Positions 26,301 through 34,610 of a DNA stretch of 64,000 bases are shown in pieces. Position 1 is the stretch's first letter. Each line of letters starts with the position of its first letter. Source of the stretch: a virus. The stretch is taken from positions 62,001 through 126,000 of IMG/VR virus record IMGVR_UViG_3300025276_000023; one strand, 5' to 3'. The notes below the pieces were generated by a model that was given only the letters and a program-made list of their open reading frames with translations, was not told where the DNA came from and ran no database searches. The position numbers were made by a program, and so were the translations under genes.

Positions 26301-27013
26301 AGTGTTTCTTCCTGAGTTAGTTTAAATAGTTCGTAATGGTCTTTAGCTACAAAGAAATGCTTGTATTTTAATTCAAGTGTTTTACGTTGCCATTGCATCG
26401 TAACGTTATCTTGATACGCATTGTGTTTAGCCAATTCGTTACGTATACCCTGAGAGATCTCAGTATTGGTTTCGTGACGTTTAGACTCAACAACTTTGTA
26501 CATCATGTCCTGAGCTTGATCTTCTTTCTTCTCTTGTGCTTGCGCTTCGAAAATAGGAGCTAGTTCAGACGCTATACCTTGATTGCGAATTTCATCTTTG
26601 GTCATTTCAGCAGAGTTGGTTTTCTCTTCTTTTAGAATCTCTTCTAACTTTTTAGAAACCGCATCTGGTAAAACTTTATCGAGCATTGTGGTTGCACGAC
26701 GACCCATTCTTTTAAGATCAACGATGGCTGGTCTTAAATCATTTGTTACTTGATTGTATAGTCCAATACCTTTATCAGTCACGTCATTCGTTACGTCAAA
26801 AGCTGCACCATAACCTTCTGGCAAAGCCTTACGTAAAACGTTTGCTTGAAATGAACGATCGGTTATTGTTTCTTTGAAACCGCTATATGCCCCTTTACCA
26901 AAGTCTTTTGCAACACTTCGGTTATTACTGGGCGATTCGGGATCTTGGAACGGATCATTGAAATCGAAATCATCCATTTCAAAATTATCAAAATCATATT
27001 CTTTATTATTCAT
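20381..27013 (-). CDS. Giant virion protein (phiKZ gp181-like) with degenerate lytic transglycosylase domain
   Basis: At 2210 residues this is the longest gene, close to phiKZ gp181 (2237) and next to the RNA polymerase genes as there. Residues ~1-900 are helical and charged. A Lys/Asp-rich low-complexity part (~1130-1230, e.g. KDKIKSKADELRNKYDVDG) is followed by a Gly/Ala hydrophobic segment (~1330-1430) able to cross or bind a membrane. Two copies of an FAxQAAERRRNSDNP repeat lie near 1750-1840. Residues ~1880-2000 look like an SLT-type lytic transglycosylase (LGLAKLATNFNPN, then GARSGMYLMDAATF), but the catalytic Glu position is Ala. This suggests a tape-measure or injection protein with peptidoglycan binding. 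The ribosome site is modest (TAGGTTGGATT). Confidence 0.78.
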   Translation of the reverse strand: MNNKEYDFDNFEMDDFDFNDPFQDPESPSNNRSVAKDFGKGAYSGFKETITDRSFQANVLRKALPEGYGAAFDVTNDVTDKGIGLYNQVTNDLRPAIVDLKRMGRRATTMLDKVLPDAVSKKLEEILKEEKTNSAEMTKDEIRNQGIASELAPIFEAQAQEKKEDQAQDMMYKVVESKRHETNTEISQGIRNELAKHNAYQDNVTMQWQRKTLELKYKHFFVAKDHYELFKLTQEETLTHFRSLVKNTGLPEAVKIQNSELAMQLTKEKLIGKAQDKFAPMAKDFLNTFGDILGKRVKEKVAEFKDAVATASFAGDMLEGVDLEEMGISKTELGAQMGSESLTRWLGEKMGKFLAPHMAKNKKIATLGNKLLNGSENYDKMLREHLESKTYTGNISSMLQETALEALRNRRESRVGYDQIANSTDHADFDNLTRKSIIEVIPGWLSKIWHSVSGTEEDSVTFDHAGNKFVQTTDLSARIEGDAVRDTELDALKDINKNLLSVVTDGSVDDIADKIEEMFLRFARTDTDFNTKKLIDGDYLDKSKLSMEEYDRFADAVHAKLELEMDGTIGDENVKGSFAQVEANRDLRRLREAMPNTYETANLYANTANREALRRSGVTVDRDGDDHVNEEYIFERYRQHGKDKAAAEKPYDPSDKEPGKPWNPPVGPDSASGAGDSISTTIEAGELIQSIDQLIESLQGRTGGELAIDYDQLEMIEGKFSSQEHASKQVDLLSEIKELLIDLPDMFAYGDNDGTPKEGKRTRAKNYLKGKYGKLKGLGKGAFNTIIKKPWDIGKKVFGNTLKPLTFAAGLARRAGGAIKDTVLGLKNIDLYSATNKINPLITKAKLEAGEYKDAITGKIITKMSQIKGPIKDLAGNYAISPEQWRDGLYSFAGKKINFKAGKDFLLGLIKKPFNLVNPFKMLGIDKAYNKAKDFFTKLPDVYVKGESEPRLRVVKMNNGAYVNSAGVTVTHKKHLTGPIYEGKSIVINAEELKNLVTIDGKKIGLPKSVIASAIGLIGKGAGLVLNGGKKAFDLVKKGAGTAADAIKGSLGWLTSKIPGFGTDGNGEKRSFGIGTGSITKRIYALLLKYFAYKGLDVKEEELAQASGGIVNGAKAAFSSATSMGSGLLDKVKDKYNAFSGKTAKDKIKSKADELRNKYDVDGKIDKAKDKAKDYRERSGVDEKYNKAKDKASELKDKASSRGKDLKEKLKQKKDALKDKAKGAKEGFAAKMNGYMDTLFGKFKKFRNKEEKDKSKKRPSFKDKLKNEASDMKDRVGSFVNIMKERKAKKEAKRKEAREDKAAKANRKGGSFSKKVLGLMSGTFGMLSKVVGGIMGIGSVLTTVLNFLTGSSVANMFLGGGKKSLTARALAMGARAIPYVATAAVAAAPAIASGVATAAAATAAAAGTVAAVVFSPVVLTVAAVGAVSYFTYSYFSELLDPLTELRMAQYGVPDLDYDLIQTIGKFEQILSKNVSISGESASISGKVPFEQIPEIFEFDIKNKQKVKMFNKWFSERFKPVFLKNMYLLKTMANSSNLMTVDKDLKEEDKIKFAKASMIRTEPSPYTVTSSPFGDSDIVMDGRMEPIEEALALVVEKHTPRDKSAEKRMINMRNGQPSKNPQKTYDLPDDGYSAKYGQAVMKDARKANDNKANMLMMQGTVAKAANDSPAEEKFDVKDGVEYFKGTDIVRKHFDNPSLQRKYDQHMRSVIEMKDNEQATLDPKDPALNPTDEQLKTMKDVPNPKATQSTAAQFADQAAERRRNSDNPAVRKAQKQADAMKARGEVAKVADPDKPASVTPIQGTSDKPMTGEEFAKQAAERRRNSDNPTLRRVQKKIDKMKARGNSGQTTSYVPSSGAPTEVNPVASISEKEINAKISSVGDADASAIYKPLRATMGEYGKMVMSVAMLVGIEPDPILGLAKLATNFNPNKRVGARSGMYLMDAATFRKLMDKHAERYSIDKPDIKNPQHATIAVAEFLKVSIARMRSILGREPTSQENLSAMMYGTEETIRLIQADDDANVSEFIKPKTTADKDRLSAKMTKKEFFSGLSSRLDEVKASTTPAVKKSSSSSYVADTANVVNKSKYQDEKSDVVDTKEQKELVERASKRAAEQRAKAQTQYAADSSQSSLQAVTELKRANSLLAESNSYHKQSVALLKDLIKQNGKVNNTAPQATVNPTGNQSASTGQQESFKKPETSAPLDTGKISMRRSI
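21495..21770 (-). repeat. Two-copy protein repeat inside the gp181-like gene
   Basis: Two segments of ~33 residues share FAxQAAERRRNSDNPxxR, then QKxxxxMKARG. They are about 170 bp apart start to start. A third, weaker version (DNPSLQRKYDQHM) lies further toward the N-terminus. The linker between copies is Pro/Thr-rich. Confidence 0.75.
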
Positions 27014-27045
27014 AATCCAACCTATTAATTGAAGGTGAGAGTCAC

Positions 27046-28719
27046 ATGATTAAAAACTTTCAAAAAGAGCCCTTAAATTTAAAAATTTTACAAGTCAATA
27101 AGGAAGCTATTAAATTCATGACGCCTGTTACGGCTCCTGATATATTTGAAAGAGGTACCCATCATTTTCATCCAGATGGTCTATACTCTACAGATATATT
27201 TGGACAAGTCGGTTCAGACGAAAGGAAAGAAGTATTTTCTTACATTGACCTTAAAAATGAAGTATTACATCCGCTACTGCTAGAAGCCCTAAATGATCTA
27301 AAGAAAAATCTTTACTTAGGAATGATGGCAGGTACAGTAAAAGCAATCTGGGATGACGAAGAAAAGAACTTTGTCAAAAACGATTCTGATGCTGCACAAA
27401 CGGGCTATGAGTTCTTTATGTCTAAACGAGCAGAAATTGTTCATAAGCAAACTGGTTCTGATGAACGAGCAATAAAGATTAAGTTACTTCAACTTTATGA
27501 AGAACAGTCTTTAATGCGTTATCATTTAATCATGCCTGCCGCTTATAGAGACATGGAGATAAAAGACAATCAACAACGTGTTGATAACGAAATAAATGAT
27601 TTATATCGTCGTCTAATCTCAGCTACTAATGTAATGATTGCTACACAAGATAAAGCACCTTACGATGTACCTCGCTGGACTGTACAGAGAACAGCTCGTG
27701 ATATATTCGATATGATCATGCGAATCCTAAAAGGTAAGCGTGGTGTGATGCAGAAGAAGTATGGTCGACGTACTACCCGTAACAGTACACGTAACGTGGT
27801 AACGGCGATGGACCCATCTTCTCGTTATTTAAAAGACCCTAGAAACCCAACGCTTAAAGATACAAACATCAGTTTCATTCAAACTTTGTTTGGTGCGTTG
27901 CCATTTACTCTTCGGGGTCTAAAATTAAGTATCTTAGAAGAAGTGTTTCCTTCTGGCATTGAAGAAGATGATGTTTGGCTAGTTAATGCTAAAACGATGA
28001 AACGTGAACTGGTTGAGCTAGATGCTGATACAGTAGATAAATACGCGACAACAGAAGGTCGTAAGAAACTATTGCAGCGGTTCTTTAATAAGAAGCTTCG
28101 TAATAAACCGATTAAGATATCAGGTTATTATTTAGCCCTTGTTTATGAAGATGAGACAACCTTTAAAGTAATTCAAGATATCGATGAGTTACCTGCTGGT
28201 TACGTTGCATCTAAAGTTACTCCGATGACATTAGGCGATTTATTATACATTGCCTGTTATCCTCAGTACGGTGATAAGTACGGGACAATGACTCGTTACC
28301 CTATTACCGAAGATGGTTCTGTATTTCCAACGCGTTACCGTGTAACCACCACTGTAAAAACTAGTTTAAAGCACCAATTAAATGATAACTGGGAACCGGA
28401 TGTTGAATTCTATAACTTCCCAGATAGAAGCGATCGTGCAATATGGTTAAATGCTCTATCACCTCATCTATCTAGACTTGATGGTTCTGGCGGTGACTTC
28501 GATGGCGACCAATACACTTCTCCGTTCTTATTAATGGAAGACAGTGTGAACGACATTAAACGTTATTACAATACCCGTAAAGCGTATACTCGTTTAGATG
28601 GTAGCTTCTTAGCAAGTGCTGGTAACAAGAGTAATGGACTAGTAGCATTTAACTTAACACGCGATATGCGTTTTAGTAGACATGAAGAGGAACAAGACTT
28701 TGGATACTTCGATAAGTAA
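27046..28719 (+). CDS. Viral RNA polymerase beta' subunit, N-terminal part (phiKZ gp180-like)
   Basis: The 557-residue product holds the active-site motif DFDGDQ at ~484-489 (three Asp that bind catalytic magnesium). Near the N-terminus, FHPDGLYSTDIFGQ (~41-54) matches the bacterial beta' 'F-x-P-x-x-D-G-L-F-x-x-x-I-F-G' element. There is no zinc-binding cysteine cluster after it. The protein stops about 68 residues after the catalytic motif, so the rest of beta' must be encoded elsewhere (gp80 in phiKZ) and is not in this window. It would form the virion polymerase that transcribes early genes. It overlaps the beta gene by 38 bp in another frame. Confidence 0.9.
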   Translation: MIKNFQKEPLNLKILQVNKEAIKFMTPVTAPDIFERGTHHFHPDGLYSTDIFGQVGSDERKEVFSYIDLKNEVLHPLLLEALNDLKKNLYLGMMAGTVKAIWDDEEKNFVKNDSDAAQTGYEFFMSKRAEIVHKQTGSDERAIKIKLLQLYEEQSLMRYHLIMPAAYRDMEIKDNQQRVDNEINDLYRRLISATNVMIATQDKAPYDVPRWTVQRTARDIFDMIMRILKGKRGVMQKKYGRRTTRNSTRNVVTAMDPSSRYLKDPRNPTLKDTNISFIQTLFGALPFTLRGLKLSILEEVFPSGIEEDDVWLVNAKTMKRELVELDADTVDKYATTEGRKKLLQRFFNKKLRNKPIKISGYYLALVYEDETTFKVIQDIDELPAGYVASKVTPMTLGDLLYIACYPQYGDKYGTMTRYPITEDGSVFPTRYRVTTTVKTSLKHQLNDNWEPDVEFYNFPDRSDRAIWLNALSPHLSRLDGSGGDFDGDQYTSPFLLMEDSVNDIKRYYNTRKAYTRLDGSFLASAGNKSNGLVAFNLTRDMRFSRHEEEQDFGYFDK

Positions 28720-31700
28720 TTTAGTTGCTTCTATGGAGGCAATACGTTATTCCGACTGGTACAAGCGTCGTGGTATACGTCGAGTAGATGAACTCAAACA
28801 ACTCAAGTTAATTAATGAAGAAAGCTTTGAATTGCCAAGAGAGTCGATTGTTCATTACATGACTAACAATCCAAATGAATTGGGTATTCATGTTAATAAC
28901 TTTCTGATTAGACAAAGCACTGGGTTCATTGGTATTGAACATGTTAAGAAATACACAACGATGGAAGGCTCGCCTATTAAGGTTCCTATCGATGTTAACG
29001 GTTTAACGCGTAAATATAAAAATGCTAACCGTGACATTCGTCCTATCGTGAACTTTGATTCGATTGTTAAAAATCCAGAAAACGTAATTATCATTAACTA
29101 CGCTTTACTGAATCAATTGTATTCTTATCGCCAATCGTATTTGTCTAGCTATTATAAGTTTGAAAACATTACAAACACATTGATAGATAACATCAATAAA
29201 TATTCTGAGCTTAGTACACGCAATCAGTTTATCAATTTATCATTACCTGACCAAGTGCCGACCTACGTACAGTTTAAAGCATTGAAAGATTCAATGAATA
29301 GTACATCACTTGCACCTTTCAACCGTCAGTCTACATTGATAATCTTAGAGCTTTATAAATGGATATCTGAGGATAGAGAAGATTCTATCTTTAACCGTTT
29401 AGATGAAGCTGCTATTGATAAAGTGAATCTTGTATTTACTGAATCGGGTAAGTCAAGTATTTTAAATCTAGGTAATCTTAATAAATGGCGTAAGTCACTT
29501 GAGAACCCAGATGGTAAATTTGCACCTACTCAATTGAACCATATCTTTTTAAGTTTCATTCGTGCCATGGCAGCGATTCGTTTGCTAGGTAAAGAAGATG
29601 TTAACTCTATTGATATCTCTGACGATATCTCTAAAGCTGAGTTAGCTGATTTAGATGTTGTTCTTGAAGAAGAGGTTGAAGAGTACGATGAAGATGGTGA
29701 GTTGGTATCTGACTCATCTAGTGACTTCACTGACTCAGGCGACATTAGCTCAACCATAGACAAAGAAGAAGTCTATGAAGATAAGTTTGGTAAAACAGCA
29801 GGGGACTTAACCAAAGGGGTTGATGAAACAGAGCTAGTTAAAACGCTACTGCCTTCAATCCGTGATAAAGTATCTACAGGTGAGATTACTGAGAAACAAG
29901 CTAAGCGTTACGTTAAGCTTGCGTCTGAATCACTTAAGATAGCTGACCCATACGGCGGTAATGAAAACATAGGCGAGTTACTAGCTGGCTATAAAGACAC
30001 TATCAATAAATTATCAGTTACTAAAATTCCTGATAAGAAAACAGTCATTGATAAATCTATGCTTGAGTCTAAACTACCTAACATAACTAAAGACTATGTT
30101 AAGTATAAGTTAAAGTCTGACATAGTTGCTTCTGTATACGCTCTACAGAACGATGGTTACATTATCCGTGATTACAGCATTGATGACATTAAAGATGTTC
30201 ACAATGAAATAGAGATCCATACAGTTCGCGTTGAAACAATTGGCGGCGATGTATCTACTATCAAATTTAAAGTACCTGTCATTCGTGAAGATGGTACTTA
30301 CTTCATAGGTGGTGTTAAATACTATCTTCGTAAAGGTCGTCGTGATGTTCCTATACGTAAAGTAAAACCATGGAAAGCATTTCTTACTAGTTACCATTCT
30401 AAACTACCATTCATTAAATCACAGAAAGTGGTTGATGACTACGCTGGTTGGATGAGAAAACAAATAGAGAAGCTTTCTCGTAACGATGAACATCCATTAA
30501 CGATACTAGAGTCTCGTGATGTTTTTGATCATCTGGTTAAACTCCCTCGTTTCTATACGATGATTTCTAAAGGTATTGTTGAAGTAGATGTTGCTGGTTT
30601 AAAACTTAACTTTGAATATGCGGATGCTGTTGAGAAATACGGTGAAGCAGTAGTTGAGAAGTTTACTAAAGGTGGCGAGATGATCATCGGTAAACGTGAC
30701 GGCGAATATATACTGGTTGATGATGCTGGTCTGGTACGTTCTGCTCAAGTGGGTAAGAAAGGTACAATGATGGGCAGTCTATTAGATGTTCTACAGATAC
30801 CAGAAGAAGTTCAGCTTAAAGCACCGGTTGATAAAGTGCAAGTAAGTATCGTTGGTAAGAAAGTTCCTGTCTGTGCACTTATAGCTTACAGATTCGGACT
30901 TGAGAATCTTATCAATGCACTGAAGCTTACTTACCGTCGTGTTCCTAAAGGGACGCGTTTAAAGATGGGTCCTGATGAATACGCTGTTGCTTTTGCTAGC
31001 GATACGCTTATATTCAGACGTGAAGAATACTTAGGTCAATTAATCATGGGTAGCTTGAATGCTGCTAAAGATGCACTTAAGTTATTTGAGCTAGAAGACT
31101 TTAATAGTCGTGATGAAATCTGGGGTGATGTTCTACAACGCATGGGTTACGGTCCACGTGTATATCGTGAGTTCGAAAGTCTTTACAACATTTGGTTAGA
31201 TCCAATGACAGTTCAGGCTCTAGAGATTATGAAAGAACCAACCAAGTTCCGTCCTCTAGTTATACGTGCAGTTGAAATACTTACCACTGATTGGCACTTA
31301 AAAGAAATGCATGGTTCTGGTTTCATGACTAAAGGTTATGAACGTGTAGCTGGCTTTATCTATAAGAACCTCTCAGACAGCGTGAGAACGCAAAAGGCAA
31401 GACAGACGAGTAAGAAGTTGGATATGAATCCAAATGCCGTCTGGGAAGAGTTTGAGAAGGATACGTCTAAACAGATAGTTGAAGAATCAAACCCAGTGCA
31501 AAACTTAAAAGAAATGTCGAACCTTACGTTTAGTGGTACGGGTGGTCAAACATCTAGAATCATGGTTAAACATAAACGTGAATTTGATCCTAACGATCTA
31601 GGGTTGATTTCAGAAGGGGGTGTAGATAATGGTGACGTAGGTGTTACAACCTTCCTTACTTATGATCCTAAAGTGACTAATCTATTGGGTATGGCTGATG

Positions 31701-32896
31701 AAGCTATTCCTAGTTTTGAAGACGCTGCTAAGTTCCAATCTACTAGTTTCTTAGTATCTCCTTTTGCAGACCGGGATGACGGTAAGCGCGCAGTATTTAT
31801 TGGCGTGCAAATGGCTCACGTGGTTGCATGTCAGGGTTATGAAGTATCTTTAATACGTACAGGTGGTGAAGCGGTTATTGGTAACTTAGTAGATGATATC
31901 TTTGCAGTAAAGGCTAGAAGCGCAGGTGTTATTAAACGAGTAACTAAAGATCTTATCGTTATTGAATACGACGATATCAATCTTAAAGATGACCATGTAT
32001 TTACTGGTAGACGTTACGGCGTTGTTACAGGTAAAACTATCCCACATGACATCGTAACAGATGTTGTTGTTGGTACTAAAGTATTTGAAGGTTATGTAGT
32101 TGCATGGAACGTTGGTTTCTTTGAACGTGATGTTCTAGAGCCGGGTGGTGTTCTTTGGAAACGTGGTATCCCATCAATCATTGCTCTAGTGGATGGACCT
32201 GAGACAATAGAAGATAGTTGTCGTGTAGGGTTAGATCTATCTAAGAAGTTAACTATCAATACGACAGGCATCAAAGAAATAACAGCGACGTTTGATCAGG
32301 CACTTACCGGTCTCGTTGAAGTAGGTACTGATGTTGCTACTGATTCTGTTCTTGCTTTCCTAGAAGACAGTGTTACGGCTGGTACTGATTTGTTTGATGA
32401 GTTTAGCATTCAATCCCTTAACTCAAATGCTAGACTATCGCCTAAGGCTGGTAAAGCAGGTAAAGTAAGTAAGATTGAAGTTATCTACAACGGTGATATT
32501 GAAGACGCAACTGAATCAGTTCGTAACTTGATATTGAAGTTTGATGGTGAACGTGCTAAAGATGCTCGTAAATATAAAGATGGTCGTGTAACTATTGGAC
32601 AAGCTGCTGATCTACCAATTGATACGGTTATCGTTAGAGTGTATATCGATAGTACGAATGATGCAGCTGACTGTGATAAAATAGTTGTAGGACATCAGTT
32701 GAAATCAGTTATCGGTTCTATACTGGTAGGTGAGAATAAAACCATCTACGGTGAAGACATTGACGTGTTCTTTGCACACATGGGTGTTAATGATCGAATA
32801 GTAATGAACCTTACCTATAATGGGATGTTAACGGTACTTACTGAGAAATCAAACGACCGAGCTATTGCAGCAGCTTTAGCGGTTTTAGAAAAATAA
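28682..32896 (+). CDS. Viral RNA polymerase beta subunit, main part (phiKZ gp178-like)
   Basis: The product (~1400 aa) follows the beta order. EDGTYFIGGVKYYLRKGRRD (~535-556) corresponds to the 'G-x-F-I-I-N-G-x-E-R' site. NLTFSGTGGQTSR (~946-958) and FDPNDLGLISEGG (~967-979) match the fork-loop and 'P-x-x-T-P-E-G-x-N-I-G' region. EDIDVFFAHMGVNDR near the end matches the beta dimer/active-site region before the C-terminus. The true C-terminus is missing and encoded at 8712. An acidic insert lies at ~320-360 (DVVLEEEVEEYDEDGELVSD). The start is uncertain: the ATG at 28682 has no ribosome site, while a TTG at 28700 has AGAGGAA seven bases upstream. Confidence 0.88.
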   Translation: MKRNKTLDTSISNLVASMEAIRYSDWYKRRGIRRVDELKQLKLINEESFELPRESIVHYMTNNPNELGIHVNNFLIRQSTGFIGIEHVKKYTTMEGSPIKVPIDVNGLTRKYKNANRDIRPIVNFDSIVKNPENVIIINYALLNQLYSYRQSYLSSYYKFENITNTLIDNINKYSELSTRNQFINLSLPDQVPTYVQFKALKDSMNSTSLAPFNRQSTLIILELYKWISEDREDSIFNRLDEAAIDKVNLVFTESGKSSILNLGNLNKWRKSLENPDGKFAPTQLNHIFLSFIRAMAAIRLLGKEDVNSIDISDDISKAELADLDVVLEEEVEEYDEDGELVSDSSSDFTDSGDISSTIDKEEVYEDKFGKTAGDLTKGVDETELVKTLLPSIRDKVSTGEITEKQAKRYVKLASESLKIADPYGGNENIGELLAGYKDTINKLSVTKIPDKKTVIDKSMLESKLPNITKDYVKYKLKSDIVASVYALQNDGYIIRDYSIDDIKDVHNEIEIHTVRVETIGGDVSTIKFKVPVIREDGTYFIGGVKYYLRKGRRDVPIRKVKPWKAFLTSYHSKLPFIKSQKVVDDYAGWMRKQIEKLSRNDEHPLTILESRDVFDHLVKLPRFYTMISKGIVEVDVAGLKLNFEYADAVEKYGEAVVEKFTKGGEMIIGKRDGEYILVDDAGLVRSAQVGKKGTMMGSLLDVLQIPEEVQLKAPVDKVQVSIVGKKVPVCALIAYRFGLENLINALKLTYRRVPKGTRLKMGPDEYAVAFASDTLIFRREEYLGQLIMGSLNAAKDALKLFELEDFNSRDEIWGDVLQRMGYGPRVYREFESLYNIWLDPMTVQALEIMKEPTKFRPLVIRAVEILTTDWHLKEMHGSGFMTKGYERVAGFIYKNLSDSVRTQKARQTSKKLDMNPNAVWEEFEKDTSKQIVEESNPVQNLKEMSNLTFSGTGGQTSRIMVKHKREFDPNDLGLISEGGVDNGDVGVTTFLTYDPKVTNLLGMADEAIPSFEDAAKFQSTSFLVSPFADRDDGKRAVFIGVQMAHVVACQGYEVSLIRTGGEAVIGNLVDDIFAVKARSAGVIKRVTKDLIVIEYDDINLKDDHVFTGRRYGVVTGKTIPHDIVTDVVVGTKVFEGYVVAWNVGFFERDVLEPGGVLWKRGIPSIIALVDGPETIEDSCRVGLDLSKKLTINTTGIKEITATFDQALTGLVEVGTDVATDSVLAFLEDSVTAGTDLFDEFSIQSLNSNARLSPKAGKAGKVSKIEVIYNGDIEDATESVRNLILKFDGERAKDARKYKDGRVTIGQAADLPIDTVIVRVYIDSTNDAADCDKIVVGHQLKSVIGSILVGENKTIYGEDIDVFFAHMGVNDRIVMNLTYNGMLTVLTEKSNDRAIAAALAVLEK

Positions 32897-32907
32897 CCAC
32901 CATAAAC

Positions 32908-32947
32908 AATTGCCTAGGACTTAGCTGTCCTAGGCAATTATATGATT
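32908..32947 (+). terminator. Hairpin terminator, TATG type
   Basis: Thirteen-bp stem AATTGCCTAGGAC / GTCCTAGGCAATT with loop TTAGCT, followed by ATATGATTT. The left flank CATAAAC gives GTTTATG on the minus strand. Confidence 0.75.
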
Positions 32948-32982
32948 TCTAAATTTATAGAACAACCATTGAGAGGATACTC

Positions 32983-33159
32983 ATGTCAATACATACAAAC
33001 AAAAAAACCGTTACTATTGCAGCGGTTACAACTATATGCCAAGTGGCATTTCACGTTGTTACTACAGCAGGCGGCAATGAAATTGCAATGCCTGAATCGC
33101 GTGATGTTCTAGAAGACATTGCTAATGAAGTTAAACTACAGTTAGCGGAGAAAGTGTAA
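32983..33159 (+). CDS. Unknown 58-residue protein before the gp177-like gene
   Basis: A short gene starts with MSIHTNKKTVTIAAVTTICQ and ends in a TAATG overlap with the 33159 gene. GAGAGGATACTC precedes its ATG. The strong site, the tight overlap and amino-acid-like composition support a real gene. It could be a head component or a chaperone for the following structural protein; no family is recognised. Confidence 0.65.
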   Translation: MSIHTNKKTVTIAAVTTICQVAFHVVTTAGGNEIAMPESRDVLEDIANEVKLQLAEKV

Positions 33160-34610
33160 TGAATCGTTTCCTCACATATGGTTTAACAGTTGCAGAATAT
33201 TCAGCAATTGATATCGCACCTGTTCCAGGTTCTCCTTTAGCTCAAGCAGTTAGTATTATTACTCCTAACAAGCCAGTTGAAACAGTAGAAGAAATAGCGA
33301 CTGGTTTAGAAAGCGCAATTGATCAAACACTTATTGATTTCGTTGGTGGTTACGGTGATATCTCTGAATCTATGATTCATGACTTATTAGAAGTGTCTGG
33401 TAAACGTTTAGAATTTATTCAAACAACAGTTGCTCCTTTATCTGCTCGCTTTGCTGAAATGGTAGCAGGTAATCTTAAATCAAATTTAGATGCTACTAAC
33501 ATTATCGACTATGACATTGCTACGCATGAATTGCCTCGCATTGCAACGTCTGGTAATCTTGAAGGTATCTGTAAACAGTACATTGATACTGAAGGTTTCA
33601 AAAACGTAACTTACTCTCCATCTGCTTACTTCATAGATGAGTCAGAAGAAGTGTTAGTTAATACTTTAGAATCTGGCATTGCAGCATGGGATGAAGAAGT
33701 AAAAGAAATCCTAACAGCGGCTGGTGAAGAAGGGATGGTTAAAGCTTACAACCGTTTCTTAAACAATGTTCGTGGTACAGAAGTTGATAAAGATGGTAAC
33801 AACATTGTTACTTATCCAAACAACATCGAATACCTAAACGATTACATCCTTTGTTTCTTATTTGTTAACTCTGCTCTTTTAGGCGGATACGAAAACAAAG
33901 ACAAGATGTTACATGGTCGCTACAACATCGATACAGTGCTACGTAGTACTGCTGGTGCGCTTGGTACAGTGATTAAATCAATCATTGATATCTATGGTCG
34001 TGCTGTTGAAACTAACCGTGTGATTCGTTCTATCGATCATGAAAACAATGTTATTGAAGTATTCAAAACTAACTTCAACGACTACGTTGCCAATGGCGGT
34101 GAAGCGGAAGTACTTAAGATGGGTGCATTACTCGCATCTGAAGGTCATGGTGGTTTCCTTAAAATGACTACTGAAGAGTTGTTACAGAACTCTGAAAAAG
34201 CAATTGCCATGTTCAATGCTAAGATTAGCAAGATTGAACTAGATGCAGCTACCAAAGCACTAACTGCGTCTAAGATGCAAACAGCGGGTATGTTCAAAGA
34301 AATGATTGAAGGTATTTCTGAGCTTGAACTTCACATCGGTAATAAAGAAGAGATTCTTTCTTCTTCTAAAGTTGCTGATTTACTAGCTGAGATTTCATTA
34401 GAAGACTTTGAAAATCGTCCTCGTGAAATCGCACTTGAGATCTTCTGTAAAACAGTATGGCCTCAAGCTAGCTTCTGGTCTTTTATTAAGACTATGAATA
34501 CGGCTGCATTGAACGACCCTCATTTAACACCTCGTGAGTCAGCGTACAAAGCGTTCGTTAAAGAAGTAGTTGCTAACTTGTTAAAACAGACTACTGTCGT
34601 CAATGGCTAG
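33159..34610 (+). CDS. Virion structural protein (phiKZ gp177-like by position)
   Basis: The 483-residue acidic protein lies between the polymerase beta gene and the prohead protease with one small gene before the protease, the order of gp178-177-176-175 in phiKZ. It has a possible processing site GLE (49-51) before an amphipathic stretch (SAIDQTLIDFVGGYGD). The rest is helical, with no membrane helix. Codon choice is optimal-looking, as expected for an abundant virion protein. Starts by TAATG coupling to the 58-residue gene. Confidence 0.65.
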   Translation: MNRFLTYGLTVAEYSAIDIAPVPGSPLAQAVSIITPNKPVETVEEIATGLESAIDQTLIDFVGGYGDISESMIHDLLEVSGKRLEFIQTTVAPLSARFAEMVAGNLKSNLDATNIIDYDIATHELPRIATSGNLEGICKQYIDTEGFKNVTYSPSAYFIDESEEVLVNTLESGIAAWDEEVKEILTAAGEEGMVKAYNRFLNNVRGTEVDKDGNNIVTYPNNIEYLNDYILCFLFVNSALLGGYENKDKMLHGRYNIDTVLRSTAGALGTVIKSIIDIYGRAVETNRVIRSIDHENNVIEVFKTNFNDYVANGGEAEVLKMGALLASEGHGGFLKMTTEELLQNSEKAIAMFNAKISKIELDAATKALTASKMQTAGMFKEMIEGISELELHIGNKEEILSSSKVADLLAEISLEDFENRPREIALEIFCKTVWPQASFWSFIKTMNTAALNDPHLTPRESAYKAFVKEVVANLLKQTTVVNG

